In this document: positions 27,931-37,107 of the stretch, piece after piece
How the letters are laid out: the number at the start of each line of letters is the position of its first letter
Numbering within the stretch: position 1 is the first letter of the stretch
Assembly (NCBI GenBank): GCA_963842975.1
Contig: CAWJIH010000006.1
Location: 62,001 to 126,000 of the forward strand
DNA: 64,000 nt
Reading direction: 5' to 3'
DNA from: JACJWR01 sp963842975
GTDB taxonomy: Bacteria > Actinomycetota > Actinomycetes > S36-B12 > UBA10799
Notes under the pieces: model-generated
Database searches by the model: none
Seen by the model: the letters and a program-made list of their open reading frames with translations, nothing else
What the model was told of the DNA's origin: nothing
Program-made: the position numbers and the translations under genes

Positions 27931-29088
27931 CTATGCAACCACGATGCGCACGATGCGGTCGTCGTCTGGCTGTGGCGAGCCGCGGCCGTCGGTGTTGTTT
28001 GTGACCACCCACAGCGATCCGTCGGGGGCGACCACCACGTCGCGCAACCTGCCCAACTCGCCTGCAAGGTGCGGAATCGGGATGCCAGCAGACTCACCGT
28101 CCAGTGGCACCTGCCACAGCGATTGACCGCGCAGCGCTGCCACCCACGCGCTTCCCCCGGCGATCGCCAATCCACTCGGCGATGCCACCGAGGTCGGCGA
28201 CCAGGCTGCCACCGGGTCGATGAACCCGGGCTCGCCTGCGGTTCCTTCGTGAGCTGGCCAGCCGTAGTTGCCTGCGGGCACGATCACGTTGAGCTCGTCG
28301 ACATCAGCGGATCCGAACTCGGTGGCCCAAAGCCGGCCCTCGGCATCAAAAGCGAGACCCTGCACGTTGCGATGGCCCAGTGAGTAGACCAGCGAGCCAG
28401 CTGTCGGGTTGTCTTCGGGGGCGGATCCGTCCGGGTTGATCCGCAGGATCTTGCCGGCCAGGCTATCTGGATCCTGCGCCAACTCAACGACGCCAGCATC
28501 ACCGGTGCTCACGTACAGCGTCCCGTCGGCAGCGAGGGCGATCCGTCCGCCATTGTGGAAACCAGCGTGGGGAATGCCGTCGAGAATCACGGTGGGTTCA
28601 CTCAAGGAGGTTCCGTCCCAAGTCGCGACTCCCACCCGGTTGTCCTCGGAGGTGCTCCAGTACATGTACACCTGGTCGCCCGACACCGCGAGGCCCATCA
28701 GGCCGCCCTCGCCGTCGTTGTCGACCCCCGGGACTTGTCCAACCTGGTCGGATTGCCACGTGCCATCCGGCTGCGGTGTCAGCCGCACGACGGTCGCCTT
28801 GTCTCGTTCAGTGACGAGCGCCGAACCATCAGGCAGGAAGGCCACTGACCACGGAGCGTTCAGCTCGGTCGCGATCGCCTCATCGTTGATCACTGGTTCG
28901 ATCGTGCGATCGGTGGCCTCCTGGGATGCAGTCGACACCGCCATGGGGATCTGCGGAACCTCCGTTGCGGAGTCGCCGTCGCTGCCACAACTGGCCAGCA
29001 CCAAAGAGGCACAAAGGATGCTGCCGACAACAGTGGCGACATGTGGCAGACGCGTGAGTCCGATGTGTGAAGGGCGCACCTTGGGCAT
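27931..29088 (-). CDS. Glucose/sorbosone dehydrogenase-like (PQQ-type) lipoprotein
   Basis: 385 aa. A signal peptide with lipobox LASC near residue 34 indicates an anchored lipoprotein. The GSDH six-bladed beta-propeller (PF07995) follows from about 65: LNAPWSVAFLPDGSALVTER, GEGGLMGLAV, HNGGRIALAADGTLYVSTGD, LGHRNVQGLAFDAEGRLWATEFG and LRDVVVAPDGSLWVVTNN. Enzymes of this fold oxidise aldoses at the cell surface with PQQ, but many actinobacterial members have no proven substrate. ATG 29088 is chosen over TTG 29094. It is convergent with hemW. Confidence 0.9.
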   Translation of the reverse strand: MPKVRPSHIGLTRLPHVATVVGSILCASLVLASCGSDGDSATEVPQIPMAVSTASQEATDRTIEPVINDEAIATELNAPWSVAFLPDGSALVTERDKATVVRLTPQPDGTWQSDQVGQVPGVDNDGEGGLMGLAVSGDQVYMYWSTSEDNRVGVATWDGTSLSEPTVILDGIPHAGFHNGGRIALAADGTLYVSTGDAGVVELAQDPDSLAGKILRINPDGSAPEDNPTAGSLVYSLGHRNVQGLAFDAEGRLWATEFGSADVDELNVIVPAGNYGWPAHEGTAGEPGFIDPVAAWSPTSVASPSGLAIAGGSAWVAALRGQSLWQVPLDGESAGIPIPHLAGELGRLRDVVVAPDGSLWVVTNNTDGRGSPQPDDDRIVRIVVA

Positions 29089-29180
29089 GGTCAATCGTCT
29101 CTCGCGGAAGCGCTAGGCGCAGCCTCAGCGAGCTTGACCTCACCAGTTGCTTGTGCGCCGGACATGGGCGTGACATCACC

Positions 29181-30162
29181 TCAGTTGGCTACGGCCTGTC
29201 CCTGCAGCATTCGGTAGGCATAGGTCTGAGCCAAGATGATCACCGGAATTGCGGCCAGCAGGCCCACGCCGCACAGTAATGAGCCGACGAAATAGACCAA
29301 CAGTCCCAGCAGGAACACCAGGATAAGTGGGCCGAGGTTGTTGAAAACGAAACTCCAACTCGCCTTGATCGAATCAATAACGCCCAGTTGGCGATCCAGG
29401 ATGAAGAACATGAAGAACTGGGACAGGAACATCACGATCAGGCCGGGCAAGTAGCACAGCACAAAGCCGATTGACGTCATGAGGCCCACGAGCACCCCGC
29501 CGCCGATGATGCTCCCGATCTTGTCGGTGGCGAAGAAGGTCTTGAAGTCGACCGCCTGGCCAGCCGTCGTCGCGAGGGTGCCGCGAATCAGCGCCGCCTG
29601 AACTAGCCATCCGTAGATCGCGAAAACCAGCGACATCAGCCCGACAAAGAGCAAGCTCGAGAAGAATCCTGCAGCTCCTAGAGCGGTGCCGCCGCTGTAG
29701 ACCAATTCGCCGGTCACAGGGTCCACGGTCACGGTGGACTCAGCAGCATTGGATGCGAAAGCGCCGAAGAGCCCGAGGATCACGTAGTAAATGCCGGAGA
29801 GGAGGGCCCCCACGGCAGCGAAGACAACCAACGCAAGTACGTAGGGCTGCCAGTTCTCCGTGAACTTCTTCCACCCGTAGCTGTATGCCTCGGTGACCGA
29901 AAAGGAACCGCTACCCGGTGCTCCGGGAAAGCCTCCGCCACCTTGGGGTGGTGGGTAGCCGCCGCCGGGGCCTTGGCGGTGGGTATCCGCCGGAACCCGG
30001 AGGTGGGGGTGGGTAACCGCCGCCGGGGCCTTGGGGTGGGTAGCCGCCGGAACCCGGAGGTGGTGGGGGTGGGTAGCCGCCGCCGGGGCCTTGGGGTGGG
30101 TAGCCGCCGCCGGGTGGTGGTTGTTGGGGTGGGTAGCCGCCGCCGGGTGGGTTGGTGGACAT
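29181..30162 (-). CDS. Pro/Gly/Tyr-repeat multi-helix membrane protein, frameshifted in repeat
   Basis: Starts ATG 30162 (GGAGGT upstream): MSTNPPGGGYPPQQPPPGGG and further GGYPP-type repeats, then from about 29900 a membrane domain of five to six helices (SYGWKKFTENWQPYVLALVVF, YVILGLFGAFASN, FFSSLLFVGLMSLVFAIYGW and others) ending YRMLQGQAVAN. The repeat frame changes near 29970, where one unit has an extra base. The domain resembles DUF975/glycerophosphoryl-diester-phosphodiesterase-type membrane domains of actinobacteria. The proline-rich tail probably faces the cytoplasm and may oligomerise. Function unknown. Confidence 0.7.
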
Positions 30163-30241
30163 CGGGACCTCCAGAACGTTGGCGCCATCCGGATCGGGCT
30201 GAGCCTGGTCCGGCTATTTCGACGTTAGCGGAAAATGTGGA

Positions 30242-30505
30242 TCACGGACCAACCGACTGCCCATGCAACGACCGAAATGCGTAGGTCTGGGCAAGCGCAA
30301 CTATCGGGATCGCCACCAGCAGGCCGATTCCGCAGGCCACGGCGCCGGCGAGGAAGATGGCGAGGCCGAGTAGAAATAGCTGAATCAGGGGCCCGATGTT
30401 GTCGGTCACGAATGTCCAGCTGGCCCCCAGTGCTTCCATCCCGCCCATCGCTGTGTCCAGAGTCCCTCCTGGGTGGCCACCAGTCCCTGGCGGGTTCGTG
30501 GACAT
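30242..30505 (-). CDS. Mini-paralogue of the adjacent membrane protein
   Basis: 87 aa from ATG 30505. It begins MSTNPPGTGG, like its neighbour, and its last 50 residues (SWTFVTDNIGPLIQLFLLGL to FRSLHGQSVGP) parallel the neighbour's C-terminus (SWSFVFNNLGPLILVFLLGL to YRMLQGQAVAN). It is therefore the first and last parts of the same protein without the repeat and the middle helices. It lies 79 bases upstream of the larger gene in the same direction, so the pair arose by duplication and deletion. It could modulate or co-assemble with the larger protein. Confidence 0.75.
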   Translation of the reverse strand: MSTNPPGTGGHPGGTLDTAMGGMEALGASWTFVTDNIGPLIQLFLLGLAIFLAGAVACGIGLLVAIPIVALAQTYAFRSLHGQSVGP

Positions 30506-30667
30506 CTTGGGCTCCCCGTCGGTTGACGGTGTCGGAAGTAGACCCGGACAATTCGGATCGTAACCCGGTAAAACTATTGCGATCGCTCGGATGTGGTCGA
30601 TTGCTCCGTGAGTGGCTTCCGGTTTGGCTGCGTCCGCCGATGGGCGCGGCAGCGCCAAGGCCGTAGA

Positions 30668-30694
30668 CTGGCACTCATTGGATGGGAGTGCCAG
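30668..30694. promoter_or_regulatory. CIRCE operator (HrcA binding site)
   Basis: CTGGCACTC-N9-GAGTGCCAG: a perfect 9-bp inverted repeat with the CIRCE 9-base spacer (consensus TTAGCACTC-N9-GAGTGCTAA). It lies 29 bases before the hrcA ATG, predicting autoregulation of the heat-shock operon by HrcA. Confidence 0.93.
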
Positions 30695-30722
30695 ACACCT
30701 CGCACAGAGAAAGGAGGCAACG

Positions 30723-31745
30723 ATGCTTGATGAGCGCAAGCGCGCTGTGCTGAGCGCAATCGTTGCCGACTATGTGAGATCACGTGAGCCAGTCGGCTCG
30801 AAGGTGCTCGTGGAGCGTCACCAACTCGGTGTCAGCCCGGCAACGATTCGCAATGACATGGCCGTTTTGGAAGAAGAGGGCTACATCGCAGCACCTCACA
30901 CCAGTGCCGGGCGGATTCCCACAGACAAGGGATACCGACTCTTTGTGGATCATCTCGTGGAGTTGCGTCCGTTGCGCCAATCGGAGCGCCGAGCGATCCA
31001 AGCATTCCTCGCGGAGCCGGTCGACCTTGACGACGCGGTGGAGCGCACCGTCCGACTGCTCGCCCAATTGACCAAGCAGTTGGCAGTTGTGCAGTACCCG
31101 TCGCTGAGTCGTTCGACGGTCCGCCACATCGAAGTTGTTTGCCTCTCGGCTCGACGCATTCTGGTGGTCGTGATCGCGGAATCCGGCCGGGTCGACCAGC
31201 GCATCGCAGAAGTGGACGTCGAACTCGACCACGAGACGCTGTCAGAGGTGCGTGACAGGCTCAACCATCTGCTGGTCGGTCGTGACGTTGAGTCGGTGAC
31301 GCAGGCACTCGTCGGCTTCGGGGATCACCACCCGGAGACCGAGCGCACGACGCTGGCTGCGATCGCCGCAGCAGTGGCGGAAGCCGCGTCCGATCGTCGG
31401 GAGGACCGAGTCGTGTACTCCGGGACTGCCAACCTCGCCCGGGAGTGGGATGACTTCGGCAATTCGCTTGATAGCGTTTTCGAGGCCCTCGAGGAACAGA
31501 TGGTGCTGTTGCGGCTGATGGGCGAAGTCTCCGCCAGCACCGACGTACGTGTGCTGATCGGAAACGAGAACGCCGGCAGCGGGCTCAGCAGGGCGTCAGT
31601 TGTCGTGTCCGGGTACGGCAGCGACGACCGTGTTGTGGCCAAGCTCGGCGTAGTTGGCCCGACCCGGATGGATTACCCCGGCACCATGTCCGCGGTTCAG
31701 GCTGTCGCACGATACTTGGGACGCATCGTCACCGACACAGGTTGA
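30723..31745 (+). CDS. hrcA: Heat-inducible transcription repressor HrcA
   Basis: 340 aa. An N-terminal winged helix (RKRAVLSAIVADYVRSREPV, VSPATIRNDMAVLEEEGYI, TSAGRIPTDKGYRLFVD), then the GAF-like and dimerisation domains (SVVVSGYG, VVGPTRMDYPGTMSAVQAVARYL). It represses chaperone genes through CIRCE until heat stress titrates GroEL. ATG 30723 has AAAGGAGG 8 bases upstream. The frame is open further upstream, but that part would overlap the CIRCE site. Confidence 0.97.
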   Translation: MLDERKRAVLSAIVADYVRSREPVGSKVLVERHQLGVSPATIRNDMAVLEEEGYIAAPHTSAGRIPTDKGYRLFVDHLVELRPLRQSERRAIQAFLAEPVDLDDAVERTVRLLAQLTKQLAVVQYPSLSRSTVRHIEVVCLSARRILVVVIAESGRVDQRIAEVDVELDHETLSEVRDRLNHLLVGRDVESVTQALVGFGDHHPETERTTLAAIAAAVAEAASDRREDRVVYSGTANLAREWDDFGNSLDSVFEALEEQMVLLRLMGEVSASTDVRVLIGNENAGSGLSRASVVVSGYGSDDRVVAKLGVVGPTRMDYPGTMSAVQAVARYLGRIVTDTG

Positions 31746-31821
31746 CATGCAGATTCTGGTGGGTGTGGTCAGGTGACCGTTTTCCCCGTTGAGGCCAATC
31801 GATGAACAGGACGGATCAGTA

Positions 31822-32949
31822 GTGGACTACTACGAACTCCTCGGCGTGTCCCGCGATGCGACCGGCGAGGAGATCAAACGCGCCTACCGCAAGTTGGCGC
31901 GGCAGTTGCATCCAGATGTGAATCCAGACCCTGCCACCCAGGAGCGATTCAAAGAGGTCACCTCGGCCTACGAGATCCTCTCCGATCCGCAGAAGCGGCA
32001 GATGTACGACCTGGGCGCTGATCCGCGCGCCGCCGGAGGTGGCGGGCCTGGAGGATTCGGCCAAGGTGGGTTCGGTTTCGGCGACATCATGGACGCATTC
32101 TTCGGTGGCGCAGGCGGCCAGCAGGGACCTCGATCGCGGGTGCGCCGTGGTCAGGACGCGCTCATCACAGTTGAGTTGGATCTCTCCGATGCCGCCTTCG
32201 GAGCGGTGAAGGACATCACTGTGGACACCGCAGTGGGGTGCCCCACCTGCTCCGGTTCCGGTGCTGCCGCCGGCACCGAGGAGGTCACCTGCACGATGTG
32301 CCACGGGCGCGGCCAGATTCAGAGTGTGCAGCGTTCCTTCCTCGGTCAGGTGATGACCGCACGGGCCTGCCCGCAGTGTCGCGGCTTCGGCACGCTCATC
32401 CCGCATCCCTGCCCGGAATGTGCTGGTGACGGGAGAGTCCGCACCCGACGGACGGTGTCCGTGAAAATCCCCGCAGGCGTTGAATCAGGCACTCGAATCA
32501 GGCTCTCGGGTGAGGGTGAGGTCGGTCCCGGGGCAGGACCCGCAGGTGACTTGTACGTCGAGGTGGTCGAACGCCCGCACCCGGTCTTCACTCGGCGCGG
32601 TGACGACTTGCACGCAACTGTGAGCCTGCCCATGACAGCGGCGGCATTAGGCACCACGTTGACGTTCCCCACGCTCGACGACAAGGTCGAGATAGTGATC
32701 AGACCCGGTACCCAGCCTGGGTCCTCGCAGACCATCCGCGGTGCTGGGGTGACGCATCTGCGCGGTGGTGGCCGGGGCGACATGGTGGTCCACATCGATG
32801 TCACTACGCCTACCCGCCTCGACGAGCGGCAAACGGAACTCCTTCGCGAGTTGGCTGCGATTCGCGGCGAGGAGAACCCTTCCGGCGATCCAGAACCGCA
32901 ACATGCAGGCATGTTCAAGCGCATCAAAGATGCCTTTGGCGGAAAGTGA
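31822..32949 (+). CDS. dnaJ: Chaperone DnaJ (DnaJ2 type)
   Basis: 375 aa from GTG 31822. J domain with the HPD motif (LHPDVN, near residue 32), a Gly/Phe-rich linker (GGFGQGGFGFGDI), four zinc CXXCXGXG motifs (CPTCSGSG, CTMCHGRG, CPQCRGFG, CPECAGDG, about 135-210), then the substrate-binding C-terminal domains. It stimulates DnaK ATPase. Linkage to hrcA is the usual DnaJ2 arrangement. The stop overlaps the next gene (GTGA). The RBS before GTG is weak. Confidence 0.96.
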   Translation: MDYYELLGVSRDATGEEIKRAYRKLARQLHPDVNPDPATQERFKEVTSAYEILSDPQKRQMYDLGADPRAAGGGGPGGFGQGGFGFGDIMDAFFGGAGGQQGPRSRVRRGQDALITVELDLSDAAFGAVKDITVDTAVGCPTCSGSGAAAGTEEVTCTMCHGRGQIQSVQRSFLGQVMTARACPQCRGFGTLIPHPCPECAGDGRVRTRRTVSVKIPAGVESGTRIRLSGEGEVGPGAGPAGDLYVEVVERPHPVFTRRGDDLHATVSLPMTAAALGTTLTFPTLDDKVEIVIRPGTQPGSSQTIRGAGVTHLRGGGRGDMVVHIDVTTPTRLDERQTELLRELAAIRGEENPSGDPEPQHAGMFKRIKDAFGGK

Positions 32950-33788
32950 CTCCGCCGCGCGACCTGGCCTGGCCGGTGTACTACGTCGGCCAACTCGGCA
33001 CGTCTGACGATGTCCCTTCCGCGGTGTTCCTGGAGGGCGCGGAGGCCAGGCACGCTGCAGTGCGGCGGCATCGGCCCGGCGAATGGGTCGTGCTTACCGC
33101 AGGCCAAGGTCGGTGGGTCGCGGGCCCGGTCACCCATACCCAGGGCAAGTCCGGTCTTGCCATTGCGGTGGAAATGAGCGGCGCGGAGTCGTTGCCCACG
33201 CCAATCGTCACGGTCGTCCAAGCACTACCCAAGTCGGATCGGGCGGACGAGGCAGTTGAACTTCTCACCGCGGTCGGGGTGGACCGGATCGTGCCGTGGC
33301 AAGCAGAGCGCTCCATTGCCAGGTGGTCGCCGGATCGAATCGAACGTGGTCTGGCGCGTTGGCGCAGGACCGCTGCCGAGGCCGCGAAACAGAGCCGTCG
33401 GGTGCGGTGGCCCGTCATCTGCTCTCCTGTGGATGGGCGCGAGCTCGCGGAGTTGGTGGCAGCCGCTCCGATGGTGCTCACCTGCCACGAGCAGGCGGAA
33501 GTCCCGATCGTGTCGGTGCCCGTGGCCCCTGACATCGAGGAGGTCGTCGTCGTGATCGGGCCCGAAGGGGGCATCTCGGATGCCGAACTGGCCATCTTGA
33601 CCGACAACGGTGCCGTCACCGTCTCGCTTGGGTCAACGGTCCTACGCACCTCGGTGGCTGGCGGAATCGCCTCCGCCCTGGTGATGTCACGAGTCGGGCG
33701 CTTGCTGCCGGCCGAACCGGCAACGGTGGCGCAGGTCGATCCGTGGGGTGCCCGTGTGGATGCGCTTGATGGGCCCGGTGCGCCATGA
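32946..33788 (+). CDS. rsmE: 16S rRNA (uracil1498-N3)-methyltransferase RsmE
   Basis: 280 aa. An N-terminal PUA-like part (EARHAAVRRHRPGEWVVLT), then a SPOUT knot: VVQALPKSDRADEAVELLTAVG, RWRRTAAEAAKQSRRVRWP and VVVIGPEGGISDAELAIL, with the TVSLGSTVLRTSVAGGIASALV loop that binds SAM. It methylates U1498 in the ribosomal decoding region. Overlapping starts and stops on both sides show translational coupling from dnaJ to the HIT gene. Confidence 0.96.
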   Translation: MTPPRDLAWPVYYVGQLGTSDDVPSAVFLEGAEARHAAVRRHRPGEWVVLTAGQGRWVAGPVTHTQGKSGLAIAVEMSGAESLPTPIVTVVQALPKSDRADEAVELLTAVGVDRIVPWQAERSIARWSPDRIERGLARWRRTAAEAAKQSRRVRWPVICSPVDGRELAELVAAAPMVLTCHEQAEVPIVSVPVAPDIEEVVVVIGPEGGISDAELAILTDNGAVTVSLGSTVLRTSVAGGIASALVMSRVGRLLPAEPATVAQVDPWGARVDALDGPGAP

Positions 33789-34138
33789 TGGGGGCTATGT
33801 CGAACTGTCCGTTCTGCCTCATCGCCAGCGGCGCAATCGCCGCCGACGTGGTCCACGCTGACGATTCCGTGGTCGCCTTTCGCGATATCAATCCGCAGTC
33901 GCCCACCCACATTCTTGTGATTCCGCGCGCCCACCACACCAACCTGACCGAGTTGGCGGCCTCGGATCCAGAGTTGCTCAGCGCCCTCATGGTGGGTGCC
34001 GCGGAGGTGGCCGCAGCGGAGAAGCTCAACGCCGGCTACCGCGTCGTCATCAATACCGGCGGTGACGGCGGCCAGACCGTCGACCATGTGCACGCCCACG
34101 TGCTTGGCGGCCGTCACCTGACCTGGCCCCCCGGCTGA
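33785..34138 (+). CDS. HIT (histidine triad) family nucleotide-binding protein
   Basis: 117 aa. NCPFCLIASGAIAADVVHADD at the start and the histidine triad HVHAHVLGGR near the C-terminus place it with Hint-type nucleoside phosphoramidases, which hydrolyse AMP-lysine-type compounds. ATG 33785 overlaps the rsmE stop; the second in-frame ATG at 33797 is also plausible. Between rsmE and phoH, HIT is common in actinobacteria. Confidence 0.94.
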   Translation: MMGAMSNCPFCLIASGAIAADVVHADDSVVAFRDINPQSPTHILVIPRAHHTNLTELAASDPELLSALMVGAAEVAAAEKLNAGYRVVINTGGDGGQTVDHVHAHVLGGRHLTWPPG

Positions 34139-34166
34139 CCGACTATCCAGGAGAACCCCACAACAC

Positions 34167-35150
34167 ATGAGTCAACCTGAACCGGACATCGCCTCGACGA
34201 CCGTGATCATCCCGGCGTCCCAGTCGATGGTCGCCGTGCTGGGAGTCGGCGACGAATACCTGCAGTTGATGGAACGCCTGATGCCCGCAGCGGAGTTCTT
34301 TGTGCGCGGCAACGAGGTGCGCATCTCCGGACCTGAACCTGACGTCGTGCTCGCCGAACAGATGCTGGCGGAAATGCTCACAATTCTGCGCAGCGGGCAA
34401 GGCCTCACTATGGAGTCGGTGGAGCGTTCCTTTGGGATGCTGCGGGAGGCCGAAGATGTTCGTCCTGCGGATGTGTTGACCGCGAACATCCTCTCGAGTC
34501 GAGGCCGCACCATCCGGCCCAAAACGCTCAACCAGAAACGGTACGTGGATGCGATTGATGCCCACACCATCGTCTTCGGAATCGGGCCGGCGGGCACCGG
34601 CAAGACCTACCTGGCAGTGGCCAAGGCGGTACAAGCTCTGCAGAACAAAGAGGTCAACCGGATCATCCTGACGCGTCCTGCGGTGGAGGCCGGCGAACGG
34701 CTGGGATTCCTGCCGGGATCGCTCAGCGAGAAGATCGACCCGTATCTCCGGCCGCTCTACGATGCCCTGCACGACATGCTTGATCCGGATCGAATCCCGC
34801 GGTTGATGACGTCGGGCACCATTGAGGTGGCGCCGTTGGCGTACATGCGTGGGCGCACCCTCAACGATTCCTTCATCATCCTCGATGAGGCACAGAACAC
34901 CACTGCCGAGCAGATGAAGATGTTCCTCACCCGGCTCGGATTCGGTTCCACCATGGTCGTCACCGGAGATGTCACCCAGGTTGATCTACCGGGCGGATCC
35001 ACGAGCGGACTGCGCCAGGTGCAGGAAGTGCTGACCGGGGTGGGCGACATCTACTTCCAGGAACTCACCAGCCGAGACGTGGTACGGCACAAACTCGTGG
35101 GTCGGATCGTCGACGCCTATGGCAAGTTCGACGCCACCAGGACTCGATAG
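34167..35150 (+). CDS. phoH: PhoH-like ATPase
   Basis: 327 aa, AGGAG upstream of ATG. A Walker A motif GPAGTGKT (140-147) and Walker B FIILDEAQNTT, with VTGDVTQVDLPG and KLVGRIVDAY. PhoH proteins are RecA-fold ATPases/helicases linked with YbeY in RNA metabolism, and phoH-ybeY adjacency is near-universal. The N-terminal KH-like part (about 20-80) may bind RNA. Confidence 0.96.
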   Translation: MSQPEPDIASTTVIIPASQSMVAVLGVGDEYLQLMERLMPAAEFFVRGNEVRISGPEPDVVLAEQMLAEMLTILRSGQGLTMESVERSFGMLREAEDVRPADVLTANILSSRGRTIRPKTLNQKRYVDAIDAHTIVFGIGPAGTGKTYLAVAKAVQALQNKEVNRIILTRPAVEAGERLGFLPGSLSEKIDPYLRPLYDALHDMLDPDRIPRLMTSGTIEVAPLAYMRGRTLNDSFIILDEAQNTTAEQMKMFLTRLGFGSTMVVTGDVTQVDLPGGSTSGLRQVQEVLTGVGDIYFQELTSRDVVRHKLVGRIVDAYGKFDATRTR

Positions 35151-35209
35151 CTGAGCCCGTTGGCTTGCAGGCGACGTTCGCGACCTCGACCCGTGGGAGA
35201 CTGGGCGGC

Positions 35210-35731
35210 GTGATTGACATTGTCAACGAGTCTGGTGACGTGATCGACGAAATCTCCGTCGCCGAACAGGCCAGGTTCGTCCTGGACCGTCTACGGATCC
35301 ACCGGCAGGCCGAGCTTTCGATCGCGTTCGTCGATGAGCCCGCGATGGCGGACCTCCACCTGACCTGGATGGACGAGCCAGGTCCGACCGACGTGATGAG
35401 TTTCCCGCAGGACGACCTACGCGTACCCCGCGACGACGAGGAACCCCCGGAGGGTCTGCTGGGCGACATTGTGATCTGCCCGCCCGTGGCACGCGCTCAA
35501 GCATCCGCCGCCGGGCATTCGGAGCGCCACGAGGTAGCCGTACTGCTCACCCATGGAATCTTGCACCTGCTGGGGTACGACCACGCCGAACCAGAAGATG
35601 AACGGCTGATGTTTGGTCTGCAGAATCGACTGGTCGCGGAGTGGAATTCGCTGGCTGGCACCGCTGAGGTATCAGTTGAGCCGACGGCCGGGTCCGACGG
35701 GCCACTGGCGGCTGCTGGTGAGCAAGAGTGA
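35210..35731 (+). CDS. ybeY: Endoribonuclease YbeY
   Basis: 173 aa from GTG 35210. The zinc site is HGILHLLGYDHAEPEDE (H-x3-H-x5-H), and the family segment PTDVMSFPQDD precedes it. YbeY matures 16S rRNA 3' ends and acts in 70S quality control. GGGAGA lies about 10 bases upstream of GTG; the ORF extends to 35165 but homology begins at MIDIVNES. The short linker tail (about 150-173) is not conserved. Confidence 0.96.
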   Translation: MIDIVNESGDVIDEISVAEQARFVLDRLRIHRQAELSIAFVDEPAMADLHLTWMDEPGPTDVMSFPQDDLRVPRDDEEPPEGLLGDIVICPPVARAQASAAGHSERHEVAVLLTHGILHLLGYDHAEPEDERLMFGLQNRLVAEWNSLAGTAEVSVEPTAGSDGPLAAAGEQE

Positions 35732-35743
35732 GAAGGTGAGGCC

Positions 35744-36076
35744 GTGAAAGCCGAAAACGCCAAACTCGTCACCCTGGCCAGGGGGGCCCGTGGACGTGCC
35801 GGATCAACCACTGGCGCAGCCGTGCGCGATGACACCGGACGGTCGTACTCCGGAGCCGATGTGGTGCTGCCTTCGCTGCGGCTGTCTGCGCTCCAGTTAG
35901 CAGTTGCCCAGGCCGTCGCGGCTGGGGCACGCGGCATTGAAGGCGCGGCGGTGGTCGCGGTTGAACCGCGGGCCACGCACCACGACCTCGCTGCCCTGCG
36001 CGAGGCCGGCAGTGTGGGGATTGACGTGATTCTCGCCGATGTTTCCGGTCACGTGGTCGGAAGCGAGACGGTGTGA
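35744..36076 (+). CDS. Cytidine-deaminase-like protein lacking the zinc ligands
   Basis: 110 aa. KLVTLARGARGRAGSTTGAAVRDDTGRSYSG and the LPSLRLSALQLAVAQAVAAG segment resemble actinobacterial cytidine deaminases of the ybeY-era interval, but the expected C/H-A-E and P-C-x-x-C zinc motifs are absent. It therefore probably does not deaminate cytidine. The GTG start at 35744 follows AGAAGGTGAGG. It ends in a 4-base overlap with era. The CorC/HlyC gene usually found between ybeY and this gene is missing. Confidence 0.72.
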   Translation: MKAENAKLVTLARGARGRAGSTTGAAVRDDTGRSYSGADVVLPSLRLSALQLAVAQAVAAGARGIEGAAVVAVEPRATHHDLAALREAGSVGIDVILADVSGHVVGSETV

Positions 36077-37005
36077 GCGAGGCCGACGTGAGTACCTACC
36101 GCTCTGGTTTCGCCTGCTTGGTGGGTCGTCCCAACGTTGGCAAATCGAGTCTGACCAACGCCATGGCCGGCGAGAAGGTGGCTATCACCTCCAGCCGACC
36201 CCAGACCACACGGCACGCAATCCGGGCGCTGATCAATCGACCCCACGGCCAGTTGATCATGGTGGACACCCCCGGGCTGCACAAACCCCGAACGTTGTTG
36301 GGGGAGCGTCTCAACGACTTGGTGCGGGCCACCTGGGCCGAGGTCGACGCGGTCGGGTTGTGTCTGCCGGCGGATCAGCGGCCTGGTCCGGGGGATCGAT
36401 TCATCGCAGAGCAACTGCGCGGGCTTAGACGCACTCCGGTGCTGCTGCTGGTGACCAAGATGGATCTGGTCGACAAGGCCGAAGGCGCCGCGGCCTTGGT
36501 CCGGGCGGCCGAAGCCTGCGCGGACGCAGGTCTTCCGGTTGCAGAGGTCGTGCCGGTGTCGGCTCAGAGTGGGGAGAACGTGGAGCTGGTCACTGACCTG
36601 TTCCTCGCGCAGTTGCCGGAAGGGCCAAGGCTCTATCCGGAAGATGCCACCACCGACGAACCGGAAGAGGTGTTGGTGGCTGAACTCATTCGGGAGGCCG
36701 CGCTGGAGGGGGTTCGAGACGAGCTACCGCACTCGCTTGCCGTGACGGTCGAAGAGATGTCGATGCGTGAGGGTCGGCGAGAGGAGGACCCGCTACTGGA
36801 CATCTATGCCACGATCCATGTCGAACGCGATAGCCAGAAGCCAATCATCATCGGACGCCGAGGAACGAGGCTCGGCGACATCGGCAAGACGTCTCGGCAA
36901 GCGATCCAAGCTCTGCTCGGAACTCCGGTCTACCTCAACCTCCACGTGCGGGTGGCCAAAGATTGGCAGCGCGACCCGAAGCAACTGAAACGGTTGGGCT
37001 TCTAA
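36073..37005 (+). CDS. era: GTPase Era
   Basis: 310 aa. G1 is GRPNVGKSS (18-26), G3 is VDTPGLHKP, and G4 is TKMDLVDK, followed by the KH domain (PIIIGRRGTRLGDIGKTSRQAIQALLG). Era binds the 3' end of 16S rRNA and couples its maturation to growth. GTG start overlapping the previous stop; the gene ends KRLGF. It is the last gene of the hrcA-to-era run. Confidence 0.98.
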   Translation: MSEADVSTYRSGFACLVGRPNVGKSSLTNAMAGEKVAITSSRPQTTRHAIRALINRPHGQLIMVDTPGLHKPRTLLGERLNDLVRATWAEVDAVGLCLPADQRPGPGDRFIAEQLRGLRRTPVLLLVTKMDLVDKAEGAAALVRAAEACADAGLPVAEVVPVSAQSGENVELVTDLFLAQLPEGPRLYPEDATTDEPEEVLVAELIREAALEGVRDELPHSLAVTVEEMSMREGRREEDPLLDIYATIHVERDSQKPIIIGRRGTRLGDIGKTSRQAIQALLGTPVYLNLHVRVAKDWQRDPKQLKRLGF

Positions 37006-37107
37006 ACCGCGCTCACTTGTCTTCGGGCGTCGACAGTGCCACGGATCTGTGTGAGTAGCTCTCAACGGACAACGTCGTCGGCGGGTTCCTTTCGTTTCCG
37101 CGACTTC

